Shown piece after piece: positions 6,900 through 13,135 of a stretch of 21,991 nucleotides of DNA. Position numbers and translations under genes: made by a program. How positions within the stretch are numbered: position 1 is the stretch's first letter; every line of letters begins with the position of its first letter. This DNA comes from Candidatus Phytoplasma meliae (lineage in GTDB: Bacteria; Bacillota_I; Bacilli_A; Acholeplasmatales; Acholeplasmataceae). The stretch covers positions 24,821 through 46,811 of the forward strand of contig NZ_JACAOD020000015.1 of assembly GCF_016876135.2 (NCBI RefSeq), given 5' to 3'. Under the pieces are notes generated by a model. It had not been told where the DNA came from and did no database searches. It worked only from the letters and a program-made list of their open reading frames with translations.

Positions 6900-7700
6900 A
6901 TGATAAATAAAAAAGATCGAATAAAAGAATATTATAAAAAATATTATCTTAAAAACAAAGATCGCATAAAAGAATATAGGGCTAAAAACAAAGAGAGACT
7001 AAAAGAATATTACCTTAAAAACCGAGATATCATAAGAAAGCAAAAACAAGAACATTACCTTAAAAACAAAGAGAGACTAAAAGAATATTACCTTAAAAAC
7101 AAAGATAGGCTGATAAAACAAGTAAAAGAATATAAAGCTAAAAACAAAGAGAGACTAAAAGAATATCAAAGAAAATATAACCTTAAAAACCGAGATATCA
7201 TAAGAAAGCAAAAACAAGAATATTACCTTAAAAACCGAGATATCATAAGAAAGCGAAAACAAGAATATAGAGCTAAAAACAAAGATAGGCTGATAAAGCA
7301 AGCAAAAGAATATAGGGCTAAAAACAAAGATCGCATAAAAGAATATCAAAGAAAATATGACCTTAAAAACCGAGATATCATAAGAAAACAAAGACAAGAA
7401 TATAGGGCTAAAAACAAAGATAGGCTGATAAAGCAAGCAAAAGAATATCAAAAAGAACATTTTGCAAAAGAAAAATTAATTATAAATGTTTGTGATTTAA
7501 TCGAAAAAAATTGTTTGGTTAGTTCATATCGCAAAAAGAAAATAATTGCGGAATTAAGAGATGTAGAAATATCACCAAAATTAAATCCTTTTGCAAAAGA
7601 AATATTAATTATAAATGTTTGTGATTTAATCGAAAAAAATTGTTTTGTTAGTTCATATCGCAAAAAGAAAATAATTGCAGGATTAAGAGATTTATTATAA
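6900..7700 (+). CDS. Lys/Tyr/Asn-rich short-repeat protein with duplicated C-terminus
   Basis: 266 aa from ATG 6900; an in-frame TTG at 6888 is possible. Residues about 5-185 are repeats of 11-12 residues of the type YLKNKDRIKEY / RAKNKERLKEY / YLKNRDIIRKQKQE, giving a long, very basic helical rod. Similar 'YxxKNKExIKEY' arrays occur in phage and plasmid proteins, often linked to nucleic-acid binding; I know no defined activity. The last 80 residues are a tandem duplication of a 36-residue module (LIINVCDLIEKNC, then VSSYRKKKIIA), copies about 7459-7566 and 7591-7698. No export signal. A 13-codon stub of a similar gene follows at 7724. Confidence 0.7.
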   Translation: MINKKDRIKEYYKKYYLKNKDRIKEYRAKNKERLKEYYLKNRDIIRKQKQEHYLKNKERLKEYYLKNKDRLIKQVKEYKAKNKERLKEYQRKYNLKNRDIIRKQKQEYYLKNRDIIRKRKQEYRAKNKDRLIKQAKEYRAKNKDRIKEYQRKYDLKNRDIIRKQRQEYRAKNKDRLIKQAKEYQKEHFAKEKLIINVCDLIEKNCLVSSYRKKKIIAELRDVEISPKLNPFAKEILIINVCDLIEKNCFVSSYRKKKIIAGLRDLL

Positions 7701-7723
7701 AAGATCAATAGGAGTTATTAAAT

Positions 7724-7765
7724 ATGAAAGAATATTATCTTAAAAACAAAGAACGAATAATATAG
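7724..7765 (+). pseudogene. Stub of a second short-repeat gene
   Basis: With its own ribosome site (AGGAG), ATG 7724 opens a frame MKEYYLKNKERII then stop. This is exactly the repeat motif of the 6900 gene, so it is probably what is left of a neighbouring paralog after collapse of its repeats. Confidence 0.55.
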
Positions 7766-7786
7766 ATTAATAGGAAGGCAAATAAG

Positions 7787-8245
7787 ATGACAACAAATAA
7801 AAAAAAGTTTTATGGTAATAATGGTAGCATATTAGTTAGTGAATATGACCCTAAAACCAATAAGAAAATTAAAAATCATTATTATAAACAAAATGATGGC
7901 TCTCTTAGTTATACTACTGAATACGACCTTAAAACAGGTCGTGCAATTAAAACCACTTTTTATTATAATGATGGCACCATTGATTGTATTAAGGAATTTG
8001 ACCTTAAAACACAAAAGAAAATTAAAAAAATTGGTTATAAAAAAAATAATCATAATATTAAATATATTACTAATTACAACCCTCAAACAGGTCGTGCAAT
8101 TAAAACCACTTTTTATTATGATAATGGCAATATTGATCATGTTAACGAATTCAACCTCAAAACAAACAAAAGAAAAACCACTTATTATCAATTAGACGGC
8201 AAAACCATTAACCATATTAAGGAATATGATTTAGTAGAAAAATAA
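7787..8245 (+). CDS. DUF2963-type repeat protein (second copy)
   Basis: 152 aa of five to six repeats such as EYDLKTGRAIKTTFYYNDGT and NYNPQTGRAIKTTFYYDNGN, each a 'xYDxKTxxxIKxxxYxxxGxI' block. It is the same family as the protein at 6322 but with K-T-N/G-R/K linkers and the normal AT-rich codon use of the region. A 33-bp stretch encoding QTGRAIKTTFYY is almost identical at about 7934-7968 and 8089-8120, showing recent internal duplication. No signal peptide or membrane segment. AGGAAGG precedes the ATG. Function unknown. Confidence 0.75.
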   Translation: MTTNKKKFYGNNGSILVSEYDPKTNKKIKNHYYKQNDGSLSYTTEYDLKTGRAIKTTFYYNDGTIDCIKEFDLKTQKKIKKIGYKKNNHNIKYITNYNPQTGRAIKTTFYYDNGNIDHVNEFNLKTNKRKTTYYQLDGKTINHIKEYDLVEK

Positions 8246-8258
8246 AGAGGGAATACAA

Positions 8259-8603
8259 ATGAATAGAATTTTTAATTTAAGCCAAATCATCAAACAATTA
8301 CAAATTGATAATTCTTTTAAAATAATAATTTTTAATAAAAAAAATAATAATCTTGAATCACCTACCAATTATAATCGCGGTTTAAAAATATTATATTTAA
8401 ATCCTAAATTAATATCAAAATTAAAAAATATGTTAGAAGAAATCAAACAACCTCCCTTCACAATTAAAATCGCCCCTAAACTTGACAAAGATTATAACTT
8501 TGATGAAGAACAAAAAATATTATTTGTGAAAGAATCAAAAGAACTACAAAATGTAAACGGCCCACTTTGGTTGCAAGATATGAAGCAAAAATGGCAAAAT
8601 TAA
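8259..8603 (+). CDS. Hypothetical protein (114 aa)
   Basis: 114 aa, AGAGGG ribosome site, 13 bp after the previous stop, so probably the last gene of block A. Isoleucine/lysine/asparagine-rich with mixed strand/helix character and a conserved-looking C-terminus (QNVNGPLWLQDMKQKWQN). No membrane segment, no motif recognised. Confidence 0.65.
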   Translation: MNRIFNLSQIIKQLQIDNSFKIIIFNKKNNNLESPTNYNRGLKILYLNPKLISKLKNMLEEIKQPPFTIKIAPKLDKDYNFDEEQKILFVKESKELQNVNGPLWLQDMKQKWQN

Positions 8604-8640
8604 TATTTTTGATATTCTTTTAATTTTTATTATATTAAAT

Positions 8641-8727
8641 ACGACCCAATTTGTTAAGTCGTTTTATAGCTTTGAAAGCAATTAATATTTTTATTGTTAT
8701 TATTGCTATATTTGCTCCTTTCAAAGC
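8641..8727 (+). terminator. Hairpins between blocks A and B
   Basis: ACGAC (8641-8645) pairs with GTCGT (8658-8662), followed by TTTAT, a weak terminator-like structure. GCTTTGAAAG (8669-8678) then pairs perfectly with CTTTCAAAGC (8718-8727) around an AT-rich 39-base loop. This separates the soluble-protein block from the membrane-protein block. Confidence 0.45.
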
Positions 8728-8773
8728 CTTAAAGGTAAACTGGCAAGAAAAATTATAAAGGAGTGATGAAAAT

Positions 8774-9136
8774 ATGAATAATCAAGTGAGACGTTATTTA
8801 ATGGGCTGGGTTGTATTCTTTGTTTGTTTATTTGCTTTAATTTATACTGTTGATGGCCTTTTGGATAAAGGATTGAATAAACACTTTTTTTGGCAAAACA
8901 AAACTGCCGCAAAAGAAGTAAGCGAAGCACAAGTTGTCCGTTCATATGAAGTTGACTATGTCAAAGAAGATGTATACGGCAAATATCTTGCCGAGCAAAT
9001 CGCCAAAGAACAAAACCCAACAGAAAAAACCAAACTTGAAACAGCTAAAAAAGCATCTGATACGAAAAAAGCTGAAATCAAAGGTTATATCAAATCTGTT
9101 AAAGCTTCTGTTGAAGATTACCACAAATCTAAATAA
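8774..9136 (+). CDS. Membrane-anchored small protein (120 aa)
   Basis: Start ATG 8774, with AAGGAG ten bases upstream. Residues about 10-30 (LMGWVVFFVCLFALIYTVDG) form one hydrophobic helix after a short basic N-terminus, either a signal anchor or an uncleaved signal peptide. The remaining ~85 residues are hydrophilic and Lys/Glu/Ala-rich, probably helical. Codon use is more balanced (GCC, AAC) than in its neighbours. A small single-span protein with a charged helix recalls minor coat or adhesion-type proteins, but nothing identifies it. A perfect hairpin overlaps its stop codon. Confidence 0.7.
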   Translation: MNNQVRRYLMGWVVFFVCLFALIYTVDGLLDKGLNKHFFWQNKTAAKEVSEAQVVRSYEVDYVKEDVYGKYLAEQIAKEQNPTEKTKLETAKKASDTKKAEIKGYIKSVKASVEDYHKSK

Positions 9137-9146
9137 TTTGTGGTAA
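9118..9146 (+). terminator. Hairpin over the stop codon of the 8774 gene
   Basis: TTACCACAAAT (9118-9128), loop CTAAATA, ATTTGTGGTAA (9136-9146): a perfect 11-bp stem that contains the stop codon. No clean T-run follows, so it may be a transcript end or processing site. Confidence 0.5.
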
Positions 9147-9207
9147 ACTCAAAAAAATAATTGAGTAAAAAGAAATAAGAACGATTTTAGACAATTAAAT
9201 AATTTCA

Positions 9208-9532
9208 TGACTGACTTATTACCTTGAGGAATAAGGAAATAGTAGTCAAACCTCGTTAAAAAAATTACTAGTTATCAAAAATTAGTTGCAAATAACAACT
9301 ACCCTTTGAATTGGATGCGGTAAAATTATTATTTGTTTAATCCTCGTTTCGCAAATAATAAAGGGTTAATCCCTCATCCATTCAATTCAAGGCCCTTTTA
9401 AGAATCAACTATGTAGTTTCTTTTTGAGAGGGTTTAATTTAATTAAATATGTTTATTATTTGGCATTTGAATTTGTTTGATATCTCATTTTTTAAACCCT
9501 CTCAAAAACAAATTAATATATCTAATTTGTTT
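9208..9532. repeat. Hairpin-rich intergenic region
   Basis: No gene is visible from 9137 to 9574. The region holds successive inverted repeats. TGACT..CTTATT pairs with AATAAG..AGTCA (9208-9248). CCTTTGAATTGGATG (9303-9317) pairs with CATCCATTCAATTCAAGG (9375-9392), enclosing TTATTATTTG/CAAATAATAA (9326-9335 and 9352-9361). A perfect 17-bp pair is TTTTTGAGAGGGTTTAA (9421-9437) with 9492-9508. AAACAAATTA (9506-9515) pairs with TAATTTGTTT (9523-9532). This density resembles the intergenic regions of ssDNA replicons; a structured RNA is the alternative. Confidence 0.7.
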
Positions 9533-9574
9533 TAAAGATTAAAAATTAAAATTACAAGATAAGGAGAAATAAAC

Positions 9575-10072
9575 ATGAGTGAGCTTAAAAATACAAGCGA
9601 GATTAAAAAAACAAATGAGTTAAAGAAAACAAATGAGATTAAAAAAACTAGCGAGATTAAAAAAATTGTTTTTAATGGCTCCGAACCTCGGGCTAAAAGC
9701 CTTGAAAAAGCTTCTCATTATGTTAATGCACTGTTTAGAGTTAATATTTGGTTTAATAGTGTTCCCTCCGTTAACTTTGCTGATGGAGAAGCTCCACGTT
9801 GGCCTATTAAAAATCCCCCAAAAGATTTATTAGGTGTTTATATTAAAGGTGGCGAACGTGAACCGATAGATTATTTTTACACTTTAAGTAAATTGAAAAA
9901 ATACGCTCAAGAAAGAGAAAGTGGAGTAGAAAAAATGTATATTTTCAGTGTTAAGAAAAAAAATAAAAGCAGTAAAGTAAGCAAAACTCCAACTGTCAAA
10001 AAAGGTCGCCGTACTGTTAAAGCTAAACGCAAAAAAACCACTAAAAAAGGTTTATTCGCTAAGTTATTTTAA
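9575..10072 (+). CDS. Hypothetical protein sharing a domain with the 10627 gene
   Basis: 165 aa, AAGGAG ribosome site. Residues 1-28 are five near-repeats of (S/N)E(I/L)KKT. Residues about 40-128 resemble the first ~100 residues of the 504-aa protein at 10627: PPKDLLGVYIKGG versus APEELLAVYFEGG, DYFYTLSKLK versus DGFFTLDDLQ, and KMYIFSVKKK versus TMYCFYANKE. The last 35 residues are extremely basic (GRRTVKAKRKKTTKKG), suggesting nucleic-acid or membrane-surface binding. No membrane segment is visible, so this may be the soluble partner of the membrane-bound relative. Confidence 0.7.
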   Translation: MSELKNTSEIKKTNELKKTNEIKKTSEIKKIVFNGSEPRAKSLEKASHYVNALFRVNIWFNSVPSVNFADGEAPRWPIKNPPKDLLGVYIKGGEREPIDYFYTLSKLKKYAQERESGVEKMYIFSVKKKNKSSKVSKTPTVKKGRRTVKAKRKKTTKKGLFAKLF

Positions 10073-10119
10073 AGACGATATTATAAAAAAATAAAATAGA
10101 AAAAGGAGACAAACAAAAA

Positions 10120-10620
10120 ATGCCAATCGAACAAATTATTAATCATCCCTATTTTTCTTTATCTTTGGCCGGTGGTGCTTTCGTTGTTATCTTGTTTATT
10201 ATTGGATTTATCGCAAGAAAAAACAAAAAAAGCATCTACCGTTATCAAGATTTACAAAAAGAGGGATACAAACAAATTAAAATAATTAAAAACTCAATTC
10301 AAGCGGTTTTTAAAGTTAAAGATGAATGTGAAAATATTAAAAAAATAATTATTGAAACTACCGGACTTAAACCAGATGACAACAAAGAACAAGCCCTTAT
10401 TAAAACTCTTCGTGATACATTAAACTTCAAAGAACCTAAAAAAGAAGTAATAACGCCACCCAAAACTAAAAAAACATCTAAACCAAAAAAGCATTTCAAA
10501 GAAACTTTACAAGAGGAAAACAAAGACCTTTTCCAAGATGTTTTACAAGATGAATTACCCCAAAAAGAACAAAAAGACCAACCACAAAAACACGATGAAG
10601 CTATTTTTAAAAAGGAATAA
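10120..10620 (+). CDS. Single-pass membrane protein with charged tail
   Basis: 166 aa, AAGGAG ribosome site. One hydrophobic helix near the N-terminus (about 13-31, FSLSLAGGAFVVILFIIGFI), then RKNKK, which predicts a cytoplasmic C-terminal tail by the positive-inside rule. The tail is helical and highly charged with a low-complexity Pro/Lys/Gln end (PPKTKKTSKPKKHFKE). No enzyme motif. It lies six bases before the next gene's start, so the two are tightly coupled. Confidence 0.7.
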   Translation: MPIEQIINHPYFSLSLAGGAFVVILFIIGFIARKNKKSIYRYQDLQKEGYKQIKIIKNSIQAVFKVKDECENIKKIIIETTGLKPDDNKEQALIKTLRDTLNFKEPKKEVITPPKTKKTSKPKKHFKETLQEENKDLFQDVLQDELPQKEQKDQPQKHDEAIFKKE

Positions 10621-10626
10621 TCATAC

Positions 10627-12141
10627 ATGGAAATTGTAAATATTAATTTAGGACATAAAGCTACCACGCAAGACGTGGAATATTTTATTTATAAGAAATT
10701 TAAAGTTAATGTTGAAGTTTCTTTGAAATGTTTTAATGTTGATAAAAAGCGAGATTGTAGTTGCTCTATTAAAGACGCCCCAGAAGAATTGTTAGCGGTG
10801 TATTTTGAAGGGGGACGAATTGCAAACAAGGACGGATTTTTTACCTTGGATGATTTACAAGACCGCGAGGGAGCTCATAAGCCACCTAAAACGATGTACT
10901 GTTTTTATGCTAATAAAGAAGCTAATATGTGGCTATTATGGAGTGTGTTAGGTGTTATTAGTTTATCAATGGTTATTGTTGGTGTTGTAGTGTATTTATG
11001 TTTTTTTAAAGGCCAACAAAACACAAAGGAACCTAAAATAGATTTAAACAAAGAAAACAAAACTGCTGAAGTAGTAAAGGAACCAGGCAATACTACTGAA
11101 AAAATTATTTATGTGGATCAAATAGTTGAAAAACCGGTAGAGGTTATAAAATATGTTGAAGTACCCAAAGAGGTTATCAAATACGTTGATAAACCAATTG
11201 AAATTATAAAAGAGGTTGAAAAACCGGTAGAGATTGTCAAAGAGGTTGAGAAAGTAGTTTATCAAGATAGAGAAATTATTAAAGAGGTACCAAAAGAAAT
11301 TATTAAAGAGGTTGAGAAAATAGTTTATCGTGATAAATTAGGTAAAAAAATAGAACCACAAATAATTTATCAAGATAGAGAAATTATAAAAGAGGTTGAA
11401 AAACCGGTAGAGATTGTCAAAGAGGTTGAAAAAATAGTTTATGTTGATAAACCAATTGAAATTATAAAAGAGGTTGAAGTACCCAAAGAGGTTATCAAAT
11501 ACGTTGATAAACCTTATGAAGTGATAAAAGAGGTTGAAGTACCCAAAGAGGTTATCAAATACGTTGATAAACCAATTGAAATTATAAAAGAGGTTGAAGT
11601 ACCCAAAGAGGTTATCAAATACGTTGATAAACCAATTGAAATTATAAAAGAGGTTGAAGTACCCAAAGAGGTTATCAAATACGTTGATAAACCAATTGAA
11701 ATTATAAAAGAGGTTGAAAAAATCGTTTATGTTGATAAACCTTATGAAGTAATAAAAGAAATTATCAAATACGTTGATAAACCTTATGAAGTAATAAAAG
11801 AGGTTGAAGTGCCCAAAGAGGTTATCAAATACGTTGATAAACCAATTGAAATTATAAAAGAGGTTGAAAAACCGGTAGAGATTGTCAAAGAGGTTGAGAA
11901 AGTAGTTTATCAAGATAGAGAAATTATTAAAGAGGTACCAAAAGAAATTATAAAAGAGGTTGAGAAAATAGTAGAGGTTATCAAATATCGAGAAATTGAT
12001 TTAACCTTAGAACAAAAAAAAGAATTAGTCAAACAATTAAGAGACCGTATAAACAACATGAGTGGTTCATATTATAGTGTTTATTCCTATAAACGCCAAC
12101 TGAGAGATGAAATACAAGATTTTTTAGATTCTCTTGAATAA
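10627..12141 (+). CDS. Membrane protein with 20-residue EVxKEVIKYVDKP repeats
   Basis: 504 aa in three parts. Residues 1-98 are a domain shared with the protein at 9575. Residues about 101-127 (MWLLWSVLGVISLSMVIVGV and on) are one membrane helix. Residues about 155-455 are tandem repeats, in the main array EVEVPKEVIKYVDKPIEIIK, elsewhere EKPVEIVKEVEKVVYQDREI. Similar VEKPVEVVKEV arrays form extended stalks in bacterial surface and septum proteins. The last ~50 residues are a non-repeat helical end. At DNA level 11461-11710 is four copies of a 60-bp unit, the later ones identical, and about 100 bp at 11224-11325 recurs at 11872-11970, so length is probably variable. AAGGA precedes the ATG. Confidence 0.75.
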   Translation: MEIVNINLGHKATTQDVEYFIYKKFKVNVEVSLKCFNVDKKRDCSCSIKDAPEELLAVYFEGGRIANKDGFFTLDDLQDREGAHKPPKTMYCFYANKEANMWLLWSVLGVISLSMVIVGVVVYLCFFKGQQNTKEPKIDLNKENKTAEVVKEPGNTTEKIIYVDQIVEKPVEVIKYVEVPKEVIKYVDKPIEIIKEVEKPVEIVKEVEKVVYQDREIIKEVPKEIIKEVEKIVYRDKLGKKIEPQIIYQDREIIKEVEKPVEIVKEVEKIVYVDKPIEIIKEVEVPKEVIKYVDKPYEVIKEVEVPKEVIKYVDKPIEIIKEVEVPKEVIKYVDKPIEIIKEVEVPKEVIKYVDKPIEIIKEVEKIVYVDKPYEVIKEIIKYVDKPYEVIKEVEVPKEVIKYVDKPIEIIKEVEKPVEIVKEVEKVVYQDREIIKEVPKEIIKEVEKIVEVIKYREIDLTLEQKKELVKQLRDRINNMSGSYYSVYSYKRQLRDEIQDFLDSLE

Positions 12142-12156
12142 GAAAGATAAAAGATT

Positions 12157-12312
12157 ATGAATAAGGAACAAAGACAGTTAAAAGCTGAAACAAGGGAAAG
12201 AAAGAGAAAAAAGAAAAAGCAACATGTTAAACATTCTTTCCCACTTGCAAGGCATAATAAAAACACTTATTCAAAAGCAATCTTAAAGCAATTAAAGAAA
12301 AATAGAAAATAA
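12157..12312 (+). CDS. Tiny very basic protein (51 aa)
   Basis: ATG 12157 to TAA 12312 gives 51 residues, about 40% Lys/Arg (RERKRKKKKQHVKHS), with no membrane segment. It lies 15 bp after the 504-aa gene, on the same strand, with AGAAAGA as a weak ribosome site. Small arginine/lysine-rich proteins of this size coat or condense DNA in some ssDNA phages (for example microvirus J protein), but there is no sequence match to claim that. The frame could be fortuitous in an A-rich stretch, but its tight spacing to both neighbours argues for a gene. Confidence 0.55.
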   Translation: MNKEQRQLKAETRERKRKKKKQHVKHSFPLARHNKNTYSKAILKQLKKNRK

Positions 12313-12324
12313 GAGATATTCAAC

Positions 12325-12504
12325 ATGATTATTTTAACAACACTCCAAATAATAATTTTTTTATTAAATATATTAGTATTTATATATTTTTATAAAACTG
12401 CAGGAAATCCCGAGTTTAAAATAGATTTTATTATATTATTTATTTTTACATCAATTGCTATGCACGGTAGTCTTTATGTTATACATTATTTAAAAATTAT
12501 TTAA
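12325..12504 (+). CDS. Small two-span membrane protein (59 aa)
   Basis: ATG 12325 to TAA 12504. Two hydrophobic helices (about 3-22, and 35-56 from FIILFIFTSIAMHG) are joined by a short polar loop KTAGNPEFKID. It starts 12 bp after the basic 51-aa gene and is followed 21 bp later by another two-span gene. The ribosome site is weak (AAGAGA). No family recognised. Confidence 0.6.
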   Translation: MIILTTLQIIIFLLNILVFIYFYKTAGNPEFKIDFIILFIFTSIAMHGSLYVIHYLKII

Positions 12505-12525
12505 AGAAATAGGAGGGGGGATAAA

Positions 12526-12726
12526 ATGGCTTTTTCACAATTAATGCTTTTAGTAGTAAGTATCTTCGGAATTAGTTTTGGAGTAATTGCGGGAGCGCTT
12601 CAACATTGTTATATAAATAGGGAATATCAATGTTCTAAAAAAACTATCATTATTGGGTATGTTTTAGATGCAATTTGTATAATTGTAGGTTCTTGTGGTC
12701 TATATTCAATTTTTATTAAGAAGTAA
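12526..12726 (+). CDS. Small two-span membrane protein (66 aa)
   Basis: 66 aa behind a strong AGGAGGGGGG ribosome site, implying high translation. Helices at about 5-27 (LMLLVVSIFGISFGVIAGAL) and 40-62 (TIIIGYVLDAICIIVGSCGL) flank a polar loop HCYINREYQCSKK with two cysteines. Small, strongly translated two-span proteins are common as phage coat or holin-like products, but no specific match is evident. It is the last gene of block B, followed by a hairpin-rich gap. Confidence 0.7.
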   Translation: MAFSQLMLLVVSIFGISFGVIAGALQHCYINREYQCSKKTIIIGYVLDAICIIVGSCGLYSIFIKK

Positions 12727-12750
12727 ATAAAATAGCTATTTCTCATTACC

Positions 12751-13000
12751 CGACCTAAGTTATATAAGTAATTGTTGAGAGGTTTTTTTAGCCTTTCAGC
12801 GTCTATTTTGTTCCTCTTAACAATTAGGGTCGTTAAACTGACTTATTGTTTTCTTGTTTTCTTTGTATTTGTAATAGGTTATGGTCGGGGTAGTAATCAA
12901 GCAACACCACTTGATTACTACCTTTTATAAAATAATTAATTTTTTAAGCATTTATGTAAAAGGTGAAAAGCTATTAAGTTTTTTAGCTTTTGCATAAATG
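12751..13000. repeat. Second hairpin-rich intergenic region
   Basis: No gene is visible from 12727 to 13135. AATTGTTGAGAGG (12770-12782) pairs with CCTCTTAACAATT (12813-12825), with an outer CGACC/GGTCG pair. CATTTATG..AAAAGCTA (12949-12973) pairs with TAGCTTTT..CATAAATG (12984-13000). Between them lies the terminator-like hairpin at 12889-12922. Like the gap at 9137-9574, it separates two gene blocks. Confidence 0.65.
12889..12930 (+). terminator. Strong terminator-like hairpin after block B
   Basis: GGTAGTAATCAAG (12889-12901), loop CAACACCA, CTTGATTACTACC (12910-12922): a perfect 13-bp stem followed by TTTTATAA. It is the best candidate for the end of the block B transcript. Confidence 0.6.
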
Positions 13001-13020
13001 AAAACTAATATAAACACACG

Positions 13021-13062
13021 ATACCCTTTAAACGCGTTATTTTGCCCCTATATGGCGTTTGT
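13021..13062 (+). promoter_or_regulatory. Operator-like repeat before block C (copy 4)
   Basis: ATACCC then TTTAAACGCGTTAT (13027-13040) matches the first palindrome half-set of the rep operator. The second palindrome is reduced to TGGCGTTTGTGAGAAATAA, resembling the copy after rep at 3226-3245. The repeat lies about 100 bases before the first gene of block C, linking its regulation to that of rep. Confidence 0.5.
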
Positions 13063-13135
13063 GAGAAATAACAACAAAATAACATGTAAAAATAAAAAAC
13101 ATTTCCAAGTTTACAAGATTTTATGAGGAGGATTT

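Noticed and set aside
7155..8191. Minus-strand frames opposite the repeat genes at 6900 and 7787
   Set aside because: Low-complexity antisense shadows of repetitive coding DNA without ribosome sites.
11461..11710. CRISPR-like array
   Set aside because: The 60-bp repeats are contiguous with no unique spacers and stay in frame as protein repeats; no cas genes are present.
11044..11913. Long minus-strand frames (73 and 191 aa, rich in Phe/Asn/Tyr) opposite the 504-aa repeat gene
   Set aside because: They are mirror images of the plus-strand repeat; the plus frame has a ribosome site, a membrane span and sensible domains.
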